Shown: positions 60,417 to 64,000 of the stretch, one piece after another
Position numbering within the stretch: position 1 is the first letter of the stretch
How the letters are laid out: every line of letters begins with the position of its first letter
Assembly (NCBI GenBank): GCA_036872755.1
Contig: JAVHNS010000012.1
Coordinates: 248,001-312,000, forward strand
Direction of reading: 5' to 3'
Length of the DNA: 64,000 bases
Source: Orbilia blumenaviensis
Taxonomy: Eukaryota; Ascomycota; Orbiliomycetes; Orbiliales; Orbiliaceae
Program-made: the position numbers and the translations under genes
Notes under the pieces: model-generated
The model's database searches: none
Seen by the model: the letters and a program-made list of their open reading frames with translations, nothing else
Told to the model about the DNA's origin: nothing

Positions 60417-62395
60417 GAACTGAAGGTTTTATTCTTGTTTTGCGAGGTACCTTTATGTTCTGGAAAATACGAATTCAAAACATCAGACAATTCTTGCACT
60501 TCCATCAGTTCAACACAGGAGGCAGTATGCATGTATATGCTAGGCATACAGTACGTCAACCTGCTCAGCCTTTTTCTAGTCAGGCGAGGTAAGGGAAGTG
60601 GGTCCAGGAGGTCACATACAGCTGGAAGATAACTGCCAAAAACTTTTAACCCATGCCAACCGTTATTAAGATTAAAGGCCTAGACCAGCAAGTAAAAAGG
60701 TAATTGGTAACGTACAAGACGGTATTTAAACCCAATGATAGGTAAAATATTTGACTTCAGTTGCTTGGTTATCGGTTCAGCCTATAGATCCATGGCCAGG
60801 TAGAAGCTAAATCAGTCATAAGGTGCACGGTTTACCCTAAAATGTATTTATTGAGAAATGACATGCTGTCATGCCATACTTTGCATACTGTCTACGAGAC
60901 TGGTTTTACATGCCCACGAGGCAAGAATAACCTGTCATTTAATCTCGCAGCACGTACCTCTGGAATTAATGATAAGGTTCCAGTTTTTGCTGTCTGAACC
61001 ACCCTTCTCGCCTTAAACAATAGCATGTACATATGCCCATAGTTGTTCCATGAAGCACAAAGGCTAGTTTGAGTCTTGTGCTGCATGCAACACACTTGGG
61101 GTGTTGGGCTGAGGTTTTCGATCCATGGATTTCATGTCTACTAGATAGGCAACTGCCTAGCTCTAATCCCTTACCATATATATGCCATCCATATATTCTA
61201 TATTTTTACTCTAAGTTTCACTTCATACTAGTTAATGATACGATCCTCGTAATTTACTACCAGTTCTACTTAAGTAATGTATCGCTGTTGGACAGACAAT
61301 TGCAACTTAGGGAGATTTCTGAGAGCCACAGCCAATCTAAAAAGTCAATCTATAGCATGACATTCTTCTAACTATATTCTGCCCATATTCTCATACCCTA
61401 CGATCGAGTTTTGGATATGAGGCGCTACTTCTTCGCCATTTCAGTACATAGTACGGCTAGTTGACACTATTTGGCCCACTATGGCGGACTTCATTCCTTA
61501 ACCAGCGAATCTCTCATGGTTTTGTGTTACGAGATTTGTTTTAACCGAGGCTGGTGTTACGATACACAGGACAGGGATTTACAAAATGCAACACGACTAA
61601 CGACGGTGCAACTACGCTTAGCTGGATAAGCCTAAACATCTACAATTACCATGTTAAAGGAAACTGGGCTTATACCATGTGAAATGGTTAGTCATTGAAG
61701 GAGACTCAACTACCATCTTTTTTCTCTCTCTTTTTCCCCCCACTTTTCTGATATAAATATGTTAATTTGGGTTAGTCAGCCAGCACAACTCAGTTAATTT
61801 AACAGAGTTATGCAAACCTACTAACCGCCACTTGCAATCATAGTAGTCGTGCTTTGCAGCAGATAGGTCAGCTACCTGCTCATACATGCACCTAGCTAGG
61901 TGAAACCACGAAATACCATGTTCGATTGAAGCTGAACTGGAGGTTTGCATGCCTTTATAAAAGATGTGAAAGTTGTGCGAGCCTCAAGTTTTACAGAAAC
62001 AATACATATCAAGAAGGTTTCGAAGATGATGATACTTCCCACGCGCTTTTTATTATTCCATTGTTGAGTTTCAATCGTGTCCAAATCCAATGATATATAA
62101 TGACATTTTTGCAGTCTCTTCACCAGTCTCTCTCTGCACCTACTTATATATTGATAATTATGTCGTATTTCCAACTATGAAATTATTTTGGCCTCCCTCG
62201 TAAACCAAGCCCGGACTTTGTGTAATACTATTCAAATACTATTTCAAGCCATAACGCTGGGAATCTATATGAACAAATTTAGAGAACTAGTTTATGAAAC
62301 AATTGTACAGAATGTATTAAATTAATTAATCCCACATCCCCAGCACAGCACGCCTACATCATGACTGGTCCGAAGAAGTCCCATCCTTTCTAGGT
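60417..62395. other. Intergenic, no gene seen
   Basis: About 2 kb. The left edge may contain unrecognisable remains of the 5' part of the PNP relic. Frames at 61069-61371 (plus) and 61896-62174 (minus) lack any motif. The right end is the 3' side of the coiled-coil gene. Confidence 0.55.
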
Positions 62396-64000
62396 TTACT
62401 CGTCTTTGATATCCCCCTTAGCTTTTAGGTGGGCAAGCATGTATCTCCTAAAATCCTCCCTACCAAGCAATTGCAACAAATCCGCCAACGTGAGGAGGGC
62501 TTCGGCACGCGCGACCCCCGCTGGACCCTCAGTGACCCTAATAATCTTCTCCGGGCCATTCTCCTTCAGCCTCTGCTTCAACGCTTCAAGCTCTACCTTT
62601 CTCAATAACCTCCTTTCTTTAAGATGGGCATTCTCCTCCAAAACCCTCTTATGGACCTCCATTAGCTGTGAGGTCTTCGTCTCAAGCTCCTGCTTCTCTC
62701 GCTGGCATTCGGCAGATGTCTGCGTAAGTTGGTCGTTGGAGTCTATAGCTTCTTCACATAGTTTTGTGAGTTTCATGTGTTGTTTCCTCCCTGTTTCGTA
62801 TTTTTCTTCAAGGTATTTAATCTTATCCTGAGCTTGGTCCCAAGCTATCTTTGCATCGTTACGCATTTTGTTTAGGGTGCCGTATCTGGTCCTCAGTTCG
62901 TTATAACTCTTCTCGTGGCCCTCCCTGAGTTCTTTCTCTTCCGCCAATGACTTCTGTAGTTCCTCGATGGTCTTTTCAAATTCTTTTTGCTTGGTTGCTA
63001 GAGCCGCGTCATTTTCTTTCATCTTCAGCTCATAAGTACTCTTCCAATTTGGCACCTCGCGCTGAAGTTCCGTTTTTTCCTGGTCCCACTTAGCTTTGTC
63101 TTGAGACCAGCGGACCTTTATAGCTTTTAGCTGTTTCTCTAAAGCCCCAATTTTCCCTGGTAATTCCTGGGTATTTTTGAGCATGCTAGCCTGTGCTTGA
63201 AGTTCTGCTTGGAACCTTTCCTTTTCTGCTTTCAATACATTGTACTCGTTTTGAAGTTCCTGAATACTTGTTTCGGCCCGCAACTGTTCCCGCATCTTGC
63301 TGTTTTCAGCGATAACGCATCGTGTGTTATCGAGGAGAACTTGGTAGCGGTACTGGAGAATATTTTCCAAGTTGGCTTGATGTTGCTCCTCCGTAAGATC
63401 CGGCATTTGGCCCACCCAGCCTAGCATGGTCTTCAGCGTACCGACCTCCTTCGATAGCTCCGCCGCTTTCGTAAAAAGCTTCTGATATCGATCTTGGAGC
63501 CTCTTCGCCGCTTCTTGTATATCGAGCAGCTTCTGCACAGCTCTCCCCTTCTGGAACTTTATAAAATTGTTCTCATTGACTATTTCCTCGATTTGTATCT
63601 GATAGATGGCAATCTCCTCGTTTGATTCCTTCATCTCACCCCTCGCTCTTTCCAGCATGTCTGACTTGAGCTTTAGTGAGTTTTGCAAGGTTTCGAGTTC
63701 TCTTGTCCTTCGGTCCGTCATTTCCTTTTGGAGATCGACTGCAGTCTTAACCTCGCCTGATAGATTTTCAAACGTGTATATGTCCTTTGGGGCGTTTGGA
63801 CAACTCCTATGATGGTGGGCTAGGAGATTAACTACTCCTTCCAGCCTGATTTTGTTTAACTTCGCGTTTCGGATGAAGGTTGCAACGCTAGGGTCGGGGA
63901 TTTTAGGGTCCTCTTCATCGCTATCTTCACTGTCTTCATCCTCCTTGTCCTCGCTGTTCTCTTTGTCCATATCCACATCATTTTCCTTATTCTTATCATT
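62396..64000 (-). CDS. Long coiled-coil protein, 5' end outside window
   Basis: The frame is open from the window edge (64000) to the TAA at 62398-62396, giving at least 534 residues. An in-frame ATG lies close to the edge, but the frame is open above it, so the start cannot be fixed. The visible N-terminal part is very acidic (ENSEDKEDEDSEDSDEEDP). Residues from about 80 onward are almost continuously Glu/Lys/Gln/Leu heptad-like and predict one or two long coiled coils with short breaks. There is no signal peptide, membrane segment or catalytic motif. The C-terminal 60 residues are more globular (VARAEALLTLADLLQLLG, then FRRYMLAHLKAKG). Length and composition fit a structural or tethering protein. 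No family is assigned. Confidence 0.8.
   Translation of the reverse strand, partial: NDKNKENDVDMDKENSEDKEDEDSEDSDEEDPKIPDPSVATFIRNAKLNKIRLEGVVNLLAHHHRSCPNAPKDIYTFENLSGEVKTAVDLQKEMTDRRTRELETLQNSLKLKSDMLERARGEMKESNEEIAIYQIQIEEIVNENNFIKFQKGRAVQKLLDIQEAAKRLQDRYQKLFTKAAELSKEVGTLKTMLGWVGQMPDLTEEQHQANLENILQYRYQVLLDNTRCVIAENSKMREQLRAETSIQELQNEYNVLKAEKERFQAELQAQASMLKNTQELPGKIGALEKQLKAIKVRWSQDKAKWDQEKTELQREVPNWKSTYELKMKENDAALATKQKEFEKTIEELQKSLAEEKELREGHEKSYNELRTRYGTLNKMRNDAKIAWDQAQDKIKYLEEKYETGRKQHMKLTKLCEEAIDSNDQLTQTSAECQREKQELETKTSQLMEVHKRVLEENAHLKERRLLRKVELEALKQRLKENGPEKIIRVTEGPAGVARAEALLTLADLLQLLGREDFRRYMLAHLKAKGDIKDE

Overview
This window comes from the nuclear genome of a filamentous ascomycete (Pezizomycotina). 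The evidence is the short GT-AG introns (mostly 48-150 nt) with CTAAC/CTAAA-like branch sites, the intron-split housekeeping genes with fungal-type architectures (two-unit Vps10, Dnm1-type dynamin, Fol3, Rpc25) and the fungal-only families (questin oxidase-like protein, PNP-type NLR relic). The class is not fixed by the sequence; Leotiomycetes would fit, but that is only an inference. All exon structures were joined by hand from frame, splice sites and family expectation. Every complete joined model has a total length divisible by three.

Left part (1-10.2 kb, accessory). A 5'-truncated, cysteine-containing small protein is followed by a five-exon secreted subtilisin-like (S8) protein of 634 aa. 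Its catalytic His and oxyanion Asn positions are substituted, which points to a pseudoprotease. Then come two divergently transcribed, distantly related genes of unknown function: a 1019-aa helical-repeat plus ankyrin protein on minus, and a 739-aa protein on plus. They share an 0.8-kb intergenic region.

Centre (10.2-30 kb). A NUFIP1/Rsa1-type CCCH zinc-finger protein (759 aa) is followed by a 9-kb stretch without a convincing gene. Next are a 498-aa conserved-looking gene of unknown function, a second empty stretch of almost 5 kb, and the RNA polymerase III subunit gene RPC25, which has a 12-nt first coding exon.

Right-centre (30-50.5 kb, core genes). On minus lie VPS10 (1486 aa, eight exons), FOL3 dihydrofolate synthase and a UBE3D/HECT_2-type E3-like protein. 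On plus follow a questin-oxidase-like protein, a mitochondrial gamma-butyrobetaine-dioxygenase-like protein and DNM1 (nine exons). They serve Golgi-to-vacuole sorting, folate synthesis, ubiquitin metabolism, carnitine-type metabolism and organelle fission, and do not form a pathway.

Right end (50.5-64 kb). After 4.5 kb without a gene there is a 673-aa methyltransferase-fold protein with an unusual SAM motif I. Next is a decayed minus-strand relic of a PNP-ankyrin NLR-like (STAND) gene, and finally a long coiled-coil protein cut by the window edge. The most interesting items are the degenerate secreted S8 protein, the NLR-type relic and the divergent paralog-like pair.
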